From NCBI GenBank assembly GCA_033439265.1, contig JAVTVX010000034.1:18986501-19050500 (forward strand): a DNA stretch of 64,000 nt, given 5' to 3'. Below are positions 11,931 to 23,785 of the stretch, piece after piece; within the stretch, counting starts at the first letter, position 1; every line of letters begins with the position of its first letter. Source of the stretch: Dillenia suffruticosa (lineage: Eukaryota; Streptophyta; Magnoliopsida; Dilleniales; Dilleniaceae). The notes beneath the pieces were generated by a model. That model had not been told where the DNA came from, did no database searches, and saw nothing but the letters and a program-made list of their open reading frames with translations. The translations under genes and the position numbers were made by a program.

Positions 11931-14900
11931 ATGACAACTATGGCGGTTCAACTCTCGGGTCTATGGTTGCCGAAGCCTAGAACGAACCAAGACGCTCTTC
12001 AATTTCATTTTCACGGTCGACCCAGACCATCTTCAGCTTCAACAGCCCTCGCAGCAGCGTCGGCTTTTCTTCCTAGCCCACCTACCATTCAGGCACTCTA
12101 TTTTCTTTTTAATAGTATGTGTGTTGTGAGAGAGAGAGAGAGAGAGAGAAGTTAATGTATTGTTGTATTATTGCAGATTATGGGTGGGAAAGCTGGAACC
12201 TGGAATGGAAATGGAAGCTCTGTTATGACAATTGAGGGCATGGAAGCTGAAAGTGACTGGATTGACCTAGATAACGATCTTTGCCATTGGACGAAGGCAT
12301 TGCGGCCCGTTCAGGTTCTAACTTTTATGGGTTTTATTTTGAATTTGATATCATCATTGTCCTGATAATTTGCCCTATCAATATCTTACTGCTCATTTCC
12401 CTTCGTGATGTGAAACAGAACCACATAATAGGCATAGTAAGTTACTTACTGAATACTGGAATAGATCCCGATTCTCTAGTCTGATTCATGGTTGTTGAAA
12501 TAACTGGTTGTTAATCTTATATTAGAATCATAGAATTGGTTTATGATTCTAAAAAATATTTGAATCGGAGCATTTACAAAATTGGAAGATTGTACTGGCA
12601 AAATCCGGATTTTAACAACTATAATTATGTTATGTAAATTGTAACATTGTAACATGACAAATAATAAAAAATTATTGGCCATATTATCTAATTGCTAAAT
12701 TATGGTTGTACAATTTAACATGACTTGAGCAGATAAATAATTGTAACATATTCTCAACATAATTAAGGTCATATATCCGGATTGTAACATTGTAACATGG
12801 TACACTTTAACATATTCTTCCGGTTAGGCTAGTTGGCATGTTCTCGTATTGGGCTTTTTTTTTTTTAATTGAGTTCGTGATTTCATTGCGATTTTGTTTC
12901 TTTGTGTTTCATGGTGATGGCTTCGGATAGTGGTATCCAGGTCACATAGCAAAGACTGAAAAAGAGCTTAAAGAGCAACTTAAGTTGATGGATGTTGTCA
13001 TAGAAGTGCGAGATGCAAGAATTCCTCTCTCCACTAGTCACCCAGAGGTGATTTTTCTTATTATTATTATTACTATTATTATTATTATTATTCAACATGA
13101 TTATATTACCATCCTCGAGTGTTTTATTGCTTGTAAGTGTTGTTTTTGTTTGACAAGAAGCAGATGGAGTCTTGGCTTGGAAATCGGAAAAGAATTCTAG
13201 TATTGAATAGGGAGGACATGATATCAACAGCAGATCGGAATGCGTGGGCCACTTATTTTGCAAGGCAGGGAGTGAAGGTTGTCTTTTCCAATGGCCAGCT
13301 TGGAATGGTATTCAAATATTACATCACCTATGTTTTTATAGCATGGATGTTCCATGACTGAGTAAAATGGTACTTTCCTGGCTTAATTGCAGGGCACTAT
13401 GAAGCTTGGGAGGTTAGCTAAGACTTTATCATCTGGTGTAAATGTCAAACGCAGAGCCAAAGGTCTTCTTCCACGTCCGGTAAGGTTTTGAAATCCAATG
13501 AAATGTTGCTGCTATTTTAAATTGAAAATTCAGCATATTTATAACTTGTTCTTGCAAAAATTTATTTCAATAGGTGCTTCTGGGTTCTGTTTTGGTAAGA
13601 AGCAGAACTTGTTCTTCTTTATTATTTAAGTATCTTTTCTGAATTACAATTTCTGCTACTCAGTTGACCCATACTTCTAGCTGATATTTGGCAGGTCCGA
13701 GCTGGAGTTGTTGGTTACCCAAATGTCGGTAAATCATCTTTGATAAATCGTCTGCTAAAACGAAGAATGTGTCCAGCAGCACCAAGGCCAGGTGTCACGC
13801 GAGAATTGAAGTAGGTTTAACCATTCGTCTATTTATTATTATTATTTTTTTTTTATCTTACATTAGCATCATTTGCTAATTGAATTATGATGTTGCAGCC
13901 AAATTTGGCTCTTAATGATATTGGAGATTAGAACGATATATATTGTCACAAGGAAATGAAGTATCTCTTAGATTCTTGAAGATTTCGTTACCTTCATGAT
14001 TTTAGGTGGTTTGAGTTATTGTTTGAATGGTTTTGTGATCTTTTTAAAGGCCAAAACCACAAAAGTTACCTGAAATTATGGGCCTACATACAAATATTCT
14101 CTTAAAGTTCTGTTGTAGTCCAGTAGCCCTAAACTTTCTATACATTTAAACCGCTAAACTGATGTATTAATTTTTCTGTCCACTCAATATTTATTCGACT
14201 TTTCCCCCTTTTCATTGACAATCGGTTTAGGGTTTTACATCTTACGCATTTTCTGGTATAGAAGAATCCCAATAAGGAGAAAGCCCAATTTATAGGAACT
14301 GCTGCTTGACATTCATAAAACAGTGGCAGTTCTAGGTTTTCTTTTTCACTCTTTCATCCAGTGATAGCCTTAATATTTTCTCTCTTGAAGAAAGTATTAA
14401 GGTTTTGCTTCCCTGGTGGAGAGATCTTGTGTTTGCTATGTACTTCACTGGGGTGATTTCAAACAAGACTGATTTTTTCTTTGAATCATTCCCTTTGTTG
14501 TATATTGTATTATTTTAATTAAGGTTTGATGCCACTTTGCCGATTGCAAAAGGGTATTGACTGACAGTGCTATGATTGGGCCCATATTAATTCCTGTGTT
14601 TCGCATTTTGAAAAGAACCTGCAGATTTTAATTTCTATTAACTGTGGTGCCATTTTGTGTAATTACATTTTTTTTCTAGTGTATATGTTTCATTAATTTT
14701 TATTTAGTTGAAGTGAGGTCAATGAGGATTATTTGTTATGTAATTGAAATTACTGACTTGTTTTTTATGAAATCATGGCTAACTGATGCTCTATCAAGTC
14801 TTCTATATATTGTAAGTATAAGTTGGAATTCCGTATTTTTTCCATGTGCTTGACGGCTGTCAATTGCTGAGTGTAACCACAACCAGACATAGTTAGGAGT

Positions 14901-16803
14901 CTGCTATGTTATCACTGGTAGAACGGTTACGTGTTTGGGAAATAAAGTTCTTGAGAGGTTTGCTGATGGATGGGTTTTTCCCTCAATTCTTTCTCTCTCC
15001 TCTTTGACCCTTGAATCAATCCTCTTCTCTCTCTCTCTCCGCCTCTCCCCATCTTGCTTTCTGCCTTTCTCAAATCCTTCGTTCATGGAAGAAGAGATTA
15101 AATAAAGACAATGAAGCTCAATTCTAGAGCGAGAAGAATTGTATGCAGACTATAGTTCTAGAGACAGAACCTGAGCAGCCCAAAATCAGAGTTCCTTTAA
15201 TCTAATCTTGAAAAGAGAGCCGGGGGGAAGGGCTTGTGCTTGAAATTCAAAACTCAGATGAGAGCCCTGTGGCTTCACGTGAATTGAAGCAAACCTGTAC
15301 GGATTTGGCCTTGCGCTTGAAAGGGCAATATGACAGCAATTGACTTAGATGATCAAGAGAAAGAGAGCCAGCAGGAGAAATCAGTTCCTGGTGGATTTGG
15401 GCTATGAAATGATTCACCTTTCTAATTGGAGAACGGAAAGGGAAAAAAAACCGCTCTAAAATGAGACCCATATAACATTTTATGAATAGAGAAATAATTG
15501 AGAAGGGGATTGATTTGCAGGAGACAGACGTTTAGGAGTGGAAAGAAATTGAGGGCAAAACAGGAGAAAAAAAATAGGACTTCAAGGGCAAAGTGCAAAT
15601 AAATATTGAGAAGTAGAAGGAAAAATTAACGCCTTCAATTTAGAGGTTTAAATAAATACAATTTTAGAACTATTTGACTGCAATTGAACTTTAGGGGATA
15701 TTTGTAAGTATCCCCAAAATTTAGGGGAATCTTTGTGGTTTTAGCCTTTTCAAAATTGTTCTTAATTGCACATGTCAAAGCTTTCTGGTTTAGGAAGGTT
15801 AAATTCCTTTTTTTCCTTTTAAAATAAAAAATGAGAAGATTCGTAAAATTTTGATATTTATGCATGATTGATTTGTAGATAGCTTACTGTTCGTTTTAAT
15901 ACATTTTTTGGTTTCTCATTCCCACTGTCTTTGGAAAAGGTGGGTGCACTTTGGCAAGGATTTAGAGTTGCTTGATTCTCCTGGAATTATTCCAATGAGG
16001 ATCAGTGATCAGTCAGCAGCTATAAAGCTTGCAATATGTGATGATATAGGTGAGAGATCATATGATGTTGCTGATGTTGCTGCAATCCTTGTACAGATGT
16101 TGTCAAGGATTCCATCTGTAGGTATGTTTGTTACGTAATTCATATGCGTGTGTGTGTGTGTATTTACTTGTATATATTTTAGAGTTTCAAAATAGTTAAC
16201 TAACAATATCTCCAACCTTTTTTGGCCACTGTTTGCAGCATGAATCATGATATAGATTCCTGCTTCTAACTGTGCTGCCACTGCCTAAGTCAAATGCCTT
16301 ATTCCCCATGTACTATATTCCCTGGAAGACCTAGCTTCTCATAGATTGAGGATGTTGGATTGAACTAAAGAATGATTCCCTTAGTATTACAAATTGCTTA
16401 CTGCATATTAATAAGTGAATCGGAAATAAGTGTGATACTTAAACTCTGTATTCTGTTATTATGCATTATTAGTAAATTATATTTTTGCTCATTGGCAGGT
16501 TCAAAAGTCCTTTATAACCGTTACAAGATTGACAGAGATGGTCACTGTGGAAAAACGTATGTCTTACAATCTTGCTCATTGCTTTTGCAAATTGTTCCTG
16601 CACTTTGGTGCAGTGAGCCAGGCTTTTTCATGCCCCCTTTTCCTTGTATTGAGTTGCGTGTTGTGTTTTCACATTGTAGATTTGTGCAGAAGCTTGCGGT
16701 TCAATTATTCAATGGTGACATTCATCAGGCAGCATTTCGAGTCTTGACAGACTTCCGGAAAGGGAAGTTTGGTTGGATTGCGCTTGAGAGGCCTCCAAGG
16801 TGA
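11931..16803 (+). CDS. DGP3: DAR GTPase 3, chloroplastic (RbgA/YlqF-type)
   Basis: Circularly permuted GTPase of the RbgA/YlqF family, known to assist late assembly of the large ribosomal subunit, here in plastids. Nine exons with consistent phases: 11931-12092, 12177-12314, 12931-13047, 13164-13307, 13393-13479, 13695-13810, 15940-16121, 16499-16556, 16680-16803. Counting from the second ATG (11940), which matches the usual MAVQLS start, the product is 372 residues, the length I recall for the Arabidopsis protein. The first 50 residues are rich in Ser, Ala and Pro, as in a transit peptide. G motifs appear in permuted order: G4 as NRED (residues 151-154), then the P-loop GYPNVGKSS (220-228), then G3 DSPG (264-267). 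The tail has [17 protein letters not shown]. Intron 1 needs a GC donor (12093-12094). Intron 6 (2.1 kb) contains a Mutator-like element. Confidence 0.95.
12126..12151 (+). repeat. (GA)n microsatellite in DGP3 intron 1
   Basis: A GA dinucleotide run fills about a third of the 84-bp intron, directly downstream of a GTGAGA that could be mistaken for the donor. Confidence 0.85.
14049..15746. mobile_element. Non-autonomous Mutator-like element, long TIRs
   Basis: The first ~130 bases (14049-14178) and the reverse complement of the last ~125 (15622-15746) align along their length. Both begin GGC(C/T)AAAACCACAAA and share ACAAATAT, TTAAAGTTC or TAAAGTTCA, TTTAAACC(G/T)CTAAA and ATTAATTTTTC. Flanking 9-mers CTTTTTAAA (14040-14048) and TTTTCAAAA (15747-15755) agree at six of nine positions, consistent with the 9-bp target duplication of Mutator elements. 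I see no transposase; the interior is pyrimidine-rich (about 14990-15060) with no known motif. It lies wholly in DGP3 intron 6. Confidence 0.75.
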
Positions 16804-18223
16804 TACATGGGCAATTTCTTTTTGAACCCTCATTGCTAACCCTCCAGCATGGCTAGTTTGATATGCTGCAAGAGTGTTAATAATCCTCATGAAATGAATT
16901 TAAAACGACATTGGAAGTATATACACCTTGGCTGGCATAGCCAACAAGTTGGATGCATATCATATATCTTGTGGGAAGCAACGCACGTGGACAACTTGTA
17001 GAATGTGCAGCATATATGGTAGATGGTTTTGTGTAACAGAATTATCCAGAGTGAATGATTGTTCCATCGTCCCATATGCGGGCATTGAGACAACTGTAAT
17101 GGGAACAGCCAGCAAGAGTGCACCAGTAATTAAGTGTTGTGGTTGCCGTCAAGATAGGATTATAACAGAGTAGAGTAGGGTTGAACTTGGTCTATTATCT
17201 TTAATTTTGGGTCCTAAAGCCTTGCATTTTCTCTTGTAATACTTTTTCATTTTCATCTCTTGCTCTTCTGGGTTGGGAGGAATTTCACTCTTGGTTCTTT
17301 CAGGGATATAACATAGTGTGAACATAAACTATAATTCAACATGCAATTAAGAGTGAAATTAAATGTAAAAATAATGAAATGAAATGTCCCCTTTTTCCTT
17401 CTCTTCAATATAAAGCCAAAGCCTCAAATCCAGGTAGCACAAGCCTGAAATCAAGGTAGCGTAACCAAGGGGTGCTAATCTCTGTAGCATTCTTTAGGAG
17501 GCTAAGAGACCTATGAGATCGCTCGAATACAGAGAGCCTGGGAGGCTGCTTATGGGCTAAGTTAGCAGCCGATGCCTACATTGATTTGCCTTCTTGGATG
17601 TTTGGTCGATCTCACAGGCCACTCCATATTCATGATGCTTTCCATAGGAAATCTCAAATGGAACTTGCGCTCGCAGATCAAAGTAGCTATAGAGAACCTT
17701 TAATGCCTATCACTCGACATTAAGGATAGAGTGGATACCTAGATTAGCGGTAAAGCCCCATACTGAGTTACCTCCCCATCTGTAATGAGACCTCCTGGTG
17801 GCATTCCTCCCATTCCTTTTACATTTCTTCCTGTCACCTGCAGGGAGTACCAGCTGACCTACGAAATTCTTTACCCTGAGGAGTCTACTTGACAATCTTG
17901 CCTCTTAAGAACTCATGATATGAGTTCTTATAAGTTCTGTCCCACTCATCAAAAACCTATTCATTCCTGTCTTTTTTAGCAATGGGACAGTGGTGAAGAA
18001 GACAAAAGGCCAGCCAACATCCCGAACAATCAGGATTCTTCTCCACTCTGACAATGTGACTCAATGACTTGGGGCCAGTTTTGCATCTATCACACATGTT
18101 TGATTATGCCAACTTTTTCTCTCTCGTGATCTCATTGTGATGATCCCCATTTTCTTTGCTTCTTGCCTTGCGGTCAGCAAAAGAAATTTCTCTTATAGAC
18201 TGAACTCTGCTGAGATGCTATCA
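16804..18223. other. DGP3 downstream region and unassigned DNA
   Basis: The first few hundred bases should hold the DGP3 3' untranslated region. From about 17400 to 18120 the sequence is less AT-rich and its minus strand has coding-like patches: MCDRCKTGPKSLSHIV near 18100, then a Lys/Arg-rich frame at 17710-17895. They are broken by stops and I do not recognise a family. It may be a decayed transposon or gene fragment. Confidence 0.4.
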
Positions 18224-18412
18224 TTTTTTTTTTTGGTACTGTAACAACCAGTATCTGGAGCCATACTCCGATTAATCCGGTTCAAGATTTGCAGTGGCCA
18301 TTTAATGGGCTACCCTCCCAACGTAGTTTTTTTCATACCCAAACCGCAAGTCAAACTTTGGAGCTTGATTAAGAAATCTAGTACCACATCCAACTAAACC
18401 AACTGTCCGTTA
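18224..18412 (-). repeat. SINE, tRNA-derived, family S copy 1
   Basis: On the minus strand it starts near GGACAGTTGGTTTAGTTGG (A-box-like), has CCAAAGTTTGACTTGC (B-box-like), a GAAAAAAACTA internal block, and ends GGTACC followed by an A-run. It aligns along its length with 20484-20672 and, in its 3' part, with 32053-32201. I could not fix its target duplication, so both ends are approximate. Confidence 0.75.
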
Positions 18413-18599
18413 GTAGTATCTCCTCTTCTGATGTACTTGTCTGATATTCTAATTTTGGAAATTTTCTATACATCGAAAATAAGTAATTTTAACACAAATT
18501 TGTGCTCACAAAAGTTGTTGTTTAGTTAATAAGAATTTTCATAATCATTCAAGTAATATGATGATAAGCTTATTATTATCTTCACCAATGACTAAAGGG

Positions 18600-18782
18600 G
18601 TGTTTGGTATAACTTTTGTATGGTGTTTTTGCTCTTTGATTTTTTCAACAGCTGAAAAGTTTGTTTACTAACTTAGCTAGATAGAAATTCAGCTAATATT
18701 TCAAAAGTTACCAAAAAGTTTTCAACTACTCAAATTAGCTTTTGATTTTTCAAAAGCTAGTTTTGCTCTATTTTTTTTCACT
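18600..18782 (+). repeat. Possible TIR-element end, truncated
   Basis: GGGGTGTTTGGTATAAC (18597-18613) resembles the outer end of Tourist/Harbinger-like or hAT-like miniature elements. The following bases are rich in AAAAGCT and CAAAAG. No matching opposite end is found before the copia LTR that starts at 18783, nor beyond 26620, so any element is incomplete. Confidence 0.3.
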
Positions 18783-20018
18783 TGTTAGAAAATAATACTG
18801 TGAAAACCATCGTTTATACATCTAAAATCATGTTAAACTATCATAAAATTATTAGATCTATGAGCAAAAATGTATCTAAATCCATAATTACCGATTACTA
18901 TTTAATAGCATGCAGATGGCCCTCTATATTAACATGTTTTTATAAGGGAACCATTTATCTTCTCTGTTAGTTTTCTCTATGAATGAGGGGATGCAAGAAA
19001 AAATGAACATCTCGAGTGATCTGGCACCATAATCACTATATATATAAGTAATTTTGTTATGTTTTGGTATTTATAAGTTATCTGATCATAAAAATAGAAA
19101 TTATCATTTAGATCTCCATATATTAAAAGCCCACATTCTGCTAGATGTATTAAAGTTCAAATTATCCAAAATTTTAATTGATCGCTTTTAAATATATTTA
19201 AACTTATATGACAATCTGTAACACATGGGATGAACACTATTCCATTAAAATCGAAAAAAAGAAAAAAAAACATTTTCTCTAAATCGCTTTTTATATTTTG
19301 GATAGTTTATTTGGTTTTTACTTTCAGTTTTGGTAAAATTAAAATTTAATTTGATTTATTTGATCGGTTATCGATTTTAATAATTTTTATTTCGGTCAAA
19401 TTAGATTAACCTAAATAATTAAAACATATATACTTTCTAAATAATTTTTTAATAATATAAATATTAATATAATATTATAACTAAAAATTAAAAGATTAAA
19501 ATATCTTAAAAACTATTTTATTGAATGATGATGTAATATTATTTAGTTTTTTATTTTATGAACCACAAGTAGAATATTAGAGTTAGTTTAAAATTTTATA
19601 TTTTGTTAAATTGTTTAAAATTTGAATTTCCAAATTTCAAATTCACATTTGATAAAATATAATTATTGGTGAATTTTAAATTTTAAAATTATAATTTATA
19701 ATAACTTATTGATGTGAATAATATATATTATATTTATATAAATATGAGTAAAAGGTAACATTGCTTAAAATTTCTTTATAGATATTTAAATAATTTGGTC
19801 TATTTGGATAATCGAATCTAATTGACTACCTAATTTAGTCAAACCAAATTATCGGTTTTTGGTCTATCAAATTAGGTTATAGTTATTAAAATTATATAAT
19901 TGAATTAAACCAATTATTTCAATTCTGATTTTTTTAGTTATAGTTTAACCGAATAGTTGCCCTTGGTAATGCATAATTATTCAGATATAAGTCCAACGTT
20001 GAATTAAAAATCTAACCA
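18783..20018 (-). repeat. 3' LTR of copia element 2, split by insertion
   Basis: Begins TGTTAGAAAATAATACTG, matching TATTAGAAAATAATTTTG at 26290. Further matches include AAAAATAGAAATTATC and ATAATTATTCA. The match stops at 19226 and resumes at about 19967, the borders of the hAT-like insertion. The left copy also has about 150 bp (18810-18980) that is absent from the right copy. Confidence 0.8.
19227..19965. mobile_element. hAT-like non-autonomous element
   Basis: It interrupts the LTR precisely and is flanked by near-identical 8-mers TAACACAT (19219-19226) and TAATGCAT (19967-19974). The ends are inverted: GGGATGAACACTATTCCATT at the left and, read in reverse, CAAGGGCAACTATTCGGTT at the right. 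The 8-bp duplication and an end of the (C/T)A-GGG-x-G-x-x-CA type are hallmarks of hAT elements. The interior is AT-rich with CGGTTAT and CCGAAT motifs and no transposase. Confidence 0.75.
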
Positions 20019-20483
20019 TCTTCCGCTTAGCGTATATGTATAAACTTATAATTATGTATTACAAAAAAATTAATCATATGAGCTCAACTTTACTATCATT
20101 ATCAAAAAATATCTATCACTGATTCCGTTCATAAATTATAATAACATGTGATCAAAGTAGCTTTCATTACATCTGTTGTAACTCGACCCATCAATGATCA
20201 CGTATGCCAATATAATTAAATGACATAGATTATACTGTGGATGTGTAGTATGGAAATTTTATATACCGTGATCTTAATATGCTTATTTTCAATTGGTCTA
20301 CCTTAAACCTTAATGAAATCAAACCACACCAAAATCAAATTATGAATAAACTAAAACTTTATTGCTCTAGAAAATAATCTGAAAATATTCATAAACTAAT
20401 ATAACAAAAAAAATGTCTATATTAAAAAAGTATCCAAAAATTATAAACTCCCATTAAAACTAAATATCATCAAATGATATGAT

Positions 20484-20672
20484 TTTTTTTTGTGCTATAC
20501 GAACCGATATTTGGAATCATATTCCAACTAATTCGGTTCGAAACTTGCAGTGGTCCATTAAGAGGGTTACCCTTCCAATATAGTTTTTTTCATGTCTAAG
20601 TCGCAAGTCGAACTCGAAAACTTGATTAAGGGATTTAACGTCACATCCCACTAGATCAACTGTCCGTTGATC
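20484..20672 (-). repeat. SINE, family S copy 2, inside copia 2
   Basis: Flanked by TCAAATGATATGAT (20470-20483) and TCAAATAACATGAT (20673-20686), a 14-bp target duplication with two mismatches. On the minus strand it begins with the GGACAGTTGATCTAGTGG head, continues through a GAGTTCGACTTGCG B-box-like block, and ends in an A-run, collinear with the copy at 18224-18412. It sits within copia 2 between RNase H and the 3' LTR, so it is younger than that element. Confidence 0.85.
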
Positions 20673-20689
20673 TCAAATAACATGATACT

Positions 20690-20880
20690 CATACAAGTTG
20701 TGTGCTCATGAAACACTTTAACCGGTAATCCCTTAGTAAGTGGATCTGGAATTATAGAGTTTGTATTGATGTAATCTATAGAAAATTGTCCGCTCTAAGC
20801 TCTTTCATTGACAACCAAAAATTTGATGTGTATATGCTTTGATTTCGTCGAACTTCTATTGTTAATGAATATAAAACTTC
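20690..20880 (-). pseudogene. copia 2 RNase H C-terminal relic
   Basis: One minus-strand frame reads KSKHIHIKFLVVNERA then, after a stop, SIDYINTNSIIPDPLTKGL and KVFHEHT. These match the copia RNase H block KHIDIKFHxVRE and the conserved end IADPLTKGLP. Confidence 0.8.
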
Positions 20881-21389
20881 TAACTTATTGTCACAAAATA
20901 AACTCCACTATGGCCGGTTTCAAACTTAATAAGGGATGAAAGTTGCGATAAATTGATAGTTAACGTAAAACACTTTGTCAAAACTAAAATTAGAGACAAA
21001 TATATGAAATTCGTTGGGGCGTTCTCTTGGCAGCGACGCACTGCATCGGATCGTGAGTGCAATGACAAATTAGCAAGGTCTTAGGTTGTCGTCCAGAAGA
21101 TAAGCACCACATCGCCACCTGGATATGGTGTTCAATTGGCAAGGGTTCTTGCATTCATGTAGACGGGTGCGAATAAAAAACTTAGTCCATGAAGATAAGA
21201 TTCATCTAACTATTTAGAATATAGAATATTTAATTGTTAAGTTAGGAGATATAAGAAAAATAATGATTATACAGAAGATTAATATTATATATTTTTAAGA
21301 AACTAAATGAGTGGGGGAGAAGACTAGAATAATATAGTCTTTTAGGCATAAGTTTTGATACAGAAATAAGGATAAAACTAAAAATATGG

Positions 21390-21600
21390 TAAGAATAATT
21401 GTCTATAAAGACTTAAAAGAAAATATAATAGAGATTAAAAAAAAAAAAGAGAGAGATAAAATTTTATTTATCAAGTTAATTAGTGGAGAAAACGTAATTA
21501 ATATAGTCAATATTTATGTATCTCAAATAGGTGTACATACAATTAGTAAATAACAGTTTTTAGAAGATTTAGATGAATTTATCTAAAAGCTGAATAAGTT
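21390..21600 (+). pseudogene. LINE endonuclease fragment
   Basis: The plus strand reads RDKILFIKLISGENVINIVN, then IYVSQIGVHT and FLEDLDEFI. These match the apurinic-endonuclease domain of plant RTE-type LINEs (KLV-GEEVINVIS, YAPQVG, FWEDLDE). It lies opposite in strand to copia 2, between its RNase H and RT relics, so it is an inserted fragment. Both ends are uncertain. Confidence 0.7.
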
Positions 21601-21649
21601 AATCACTTGATTGAGTTTGAAATACTATTGTCGAGATGTTTGCTTGAGG

Positions 21650-21910
21650 TTATAAATGGTTTTCTTGAGTTTGCAGAGCATATTTTTTGAATCTTTTGAT
21701 ACAAAATTTTCTGACTATACCATATAAATTGTTTCATCAACATCGATATTTAAGAATGTTGTTTTTACATTTATCTGATATAACTCAAAATCAAAATGTC
21801 TCATCCATGTCATTGTAGTTCCAAAAGAATTTTTCAAAAAAACTAAAAAAAAAAGTCTCTTTATAGTTAATACTTTTTTTTTATGTAAAGTTTTTTGCAA
21901 CAAGATGAGT
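21650..21910 (-). pseudogene. copia 2 reverse transcriptase N-terminal relic
   Basis: The minus-strand frame at 21715-21903 reads FLKNSFGTTMTWMRHFDFEL, then QINVKTTFLNIDVDETIYMV. This is the copia RT block with HFDLELHQMDVKTAFLNG and EEIYM. The catalytic YVDD part is missing, presumably deleted or lost near the LINE fragment. Confidence 0.8.
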
Positions 21911-22592
21911 CTTGCATCTCTTCACATCACCCTTCAAATTTCTTTTGGTCTTAAATATCTATTTTCAACTAATGGATTTTGTACCTTTCAGCAATGAGAC
22001 TAATCTCATACGTCATTGTCTTTATGGACTTAATTTTCTTATTCATACCATCAATCCATTTCTAAGAGTTAAAACTTTTCAGGACTTGATAGAAGTTCAT
22101 CGGATCATCTTGTATCATACCAATATCAGCCTTATGTTCTTAAACAAATACAATGTAGTCATCCAGCACTGAATTTCTTCTTTCTCTAGTGGAACTCCTT
22201 AATAGTATGGATTTTTGAGATGACAGAGTTTGTTTTTCGTGAATAATTTCTTAAATGAGAAACTAATATTGTCTTGTTCTATTATGTCTTGAATGAGATT
22301 AAGAATAGAATCCTGATTAAAGTCAATAACACATGTGAGAATATGAACATATCTATATTCAAAGACAAAGTCTTCAAAGACAAAGTCCCTAATTGCATCA
22401 TCTCTGCAAACTCGACATTTTCAAAAAACCGAACATTTCCCGACTCAAAAATCGACTTAATTATGGGAGCATAAAATTTGTATCCTCTTAATTTTTTAGA
22501 GTATCGAACAAAATAGTAACTTATCGTCTTTGAGTCTAGTATCTAAGCCTAACATCTCCAAATGTGCAAGTGTTTTAAACTAGACCTCTCGT

Positions 22593-23015
22593 CTATTCAA
22601 AGTTCATGATGAGTTTTGGCAGCTTCTTTAGTTGAAACCTATTAAAGATATATGTTACAGTTTTAAGTGCTTTTCTAAAAAGTGATTTTGGTAAGATAGA
22701 ATGAGAAATCATAGTTCTCATCATATCCTTAAGCATCATGTTTTTTCTTTTAGCAACATCATTCATTGTGGTCCGTCCTAAATATTTTTCACATGAGCCA
22801 TCATATCTGTTATAATATTCACTACTATGGTCAAATCTAATACTTTTGATTTTTTTGTTGTTCTCAACTTTAGTTTTATAATTTTTTATCAAGTCTGGTG
22901 GCTGTGATTTTTTATGAATGAGATATATATGACCATATTTAGAAAAATTGTTTATGAACAAACTATTGTTGACTATTTCAAGCAACCGTAAGGAGTGACA
23001 CACAAATATATGCAT
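22593..23015 (-). pseudogene. copia 2 integrase relic
   Basis: A minus-strand frame of 140 codons is open throughout. It shows FSKYGHIYLIHKKSQ (integrase core strand, normally D-x-SRYGYVYLI), KKIKSIRFDHSSEYYNRYDG (normally SDRGGEYY) and MMLKDMMRTMISHSILPKSL with FNRFQLKK. The run is that of a plant copia integrase. DDE residues are altered (FDHSSEYY instead of SDRGGEYY), so activity is excluded even though the frame is open. Confidence 0.85.
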
Positions 23016-23785
23016 ATATTAGTTTTAAGATATCCAAAATCCTGTTGGTTTCAAATATTCTTTTATTGATTTGTTTCCCCTTTATGCATTTAATACAAAC
23101 ATCAAAATCATAAAATCAAGGAGGATCAAGAAATCCATATGACATAAATCTTTCAATTTTTCATTTTGAGATATGATATAATTTCTTACACTATAATGAA
23201 GTAGAATTCTAATTGATTATTTTTTAATTTACATCTCATGTATTTAAGTGCAGATATTCATTTAATGAAGCATCTATATCAATTAAATAAATATTATCGT
23301 AATCTGATAAAAAATTAGAGCCAACCAATTTGAAATTATGAAACAAACTGAATTTTCCATTTCCAAGGAAACAAAAATAACCAAATTTGTCCAAAATATA
23401 AATAAAAATCAAATTCTATAAAAAAAAAACTGTACAAAAAATGTCTTATTAAAATCTAAATAAATCTAAACTTTGACAACAATTAAAATTTTTCTATTGA
23501 CTTAACTTGAACTGTCTTGTCATCACCCATATAGATAAATCTTTCACCATTACTTGGTTGTCAGCAAATTAGACAACTCTACATAAATACATTGATATGA
23601 GTTGTTGTAGCAGAATCCATCCACCGCGTGTATCTAGGTATTGAAATTAAATTAATAACATAATAAACCAAATTAAAAAATATACTTTTCTTAGAACGCG
23701 ATGCATAATAGTTGATACACTTATTCTTATTTCCTTTAGCTCCATAGTCTCTTCCTTTGCCTAATTCTCACTCTTTCCCTCGGAG

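Noticed and set aside
12093..12155. GTGAGA at 12126 as the DGP3 intron 1 donor
   Set aside because: It would give a 51-nt intron and 11 extra residues not expected in the family; the GC donor at 12093 fits better. Left open for RNA evidence.
12883..13263. 126-codon minus-strand frame
   Set aside because: Antisense to DGP3 exons 3 and 4 and the intervening intron; its Asn run comes from an ATT repeat in the intron.
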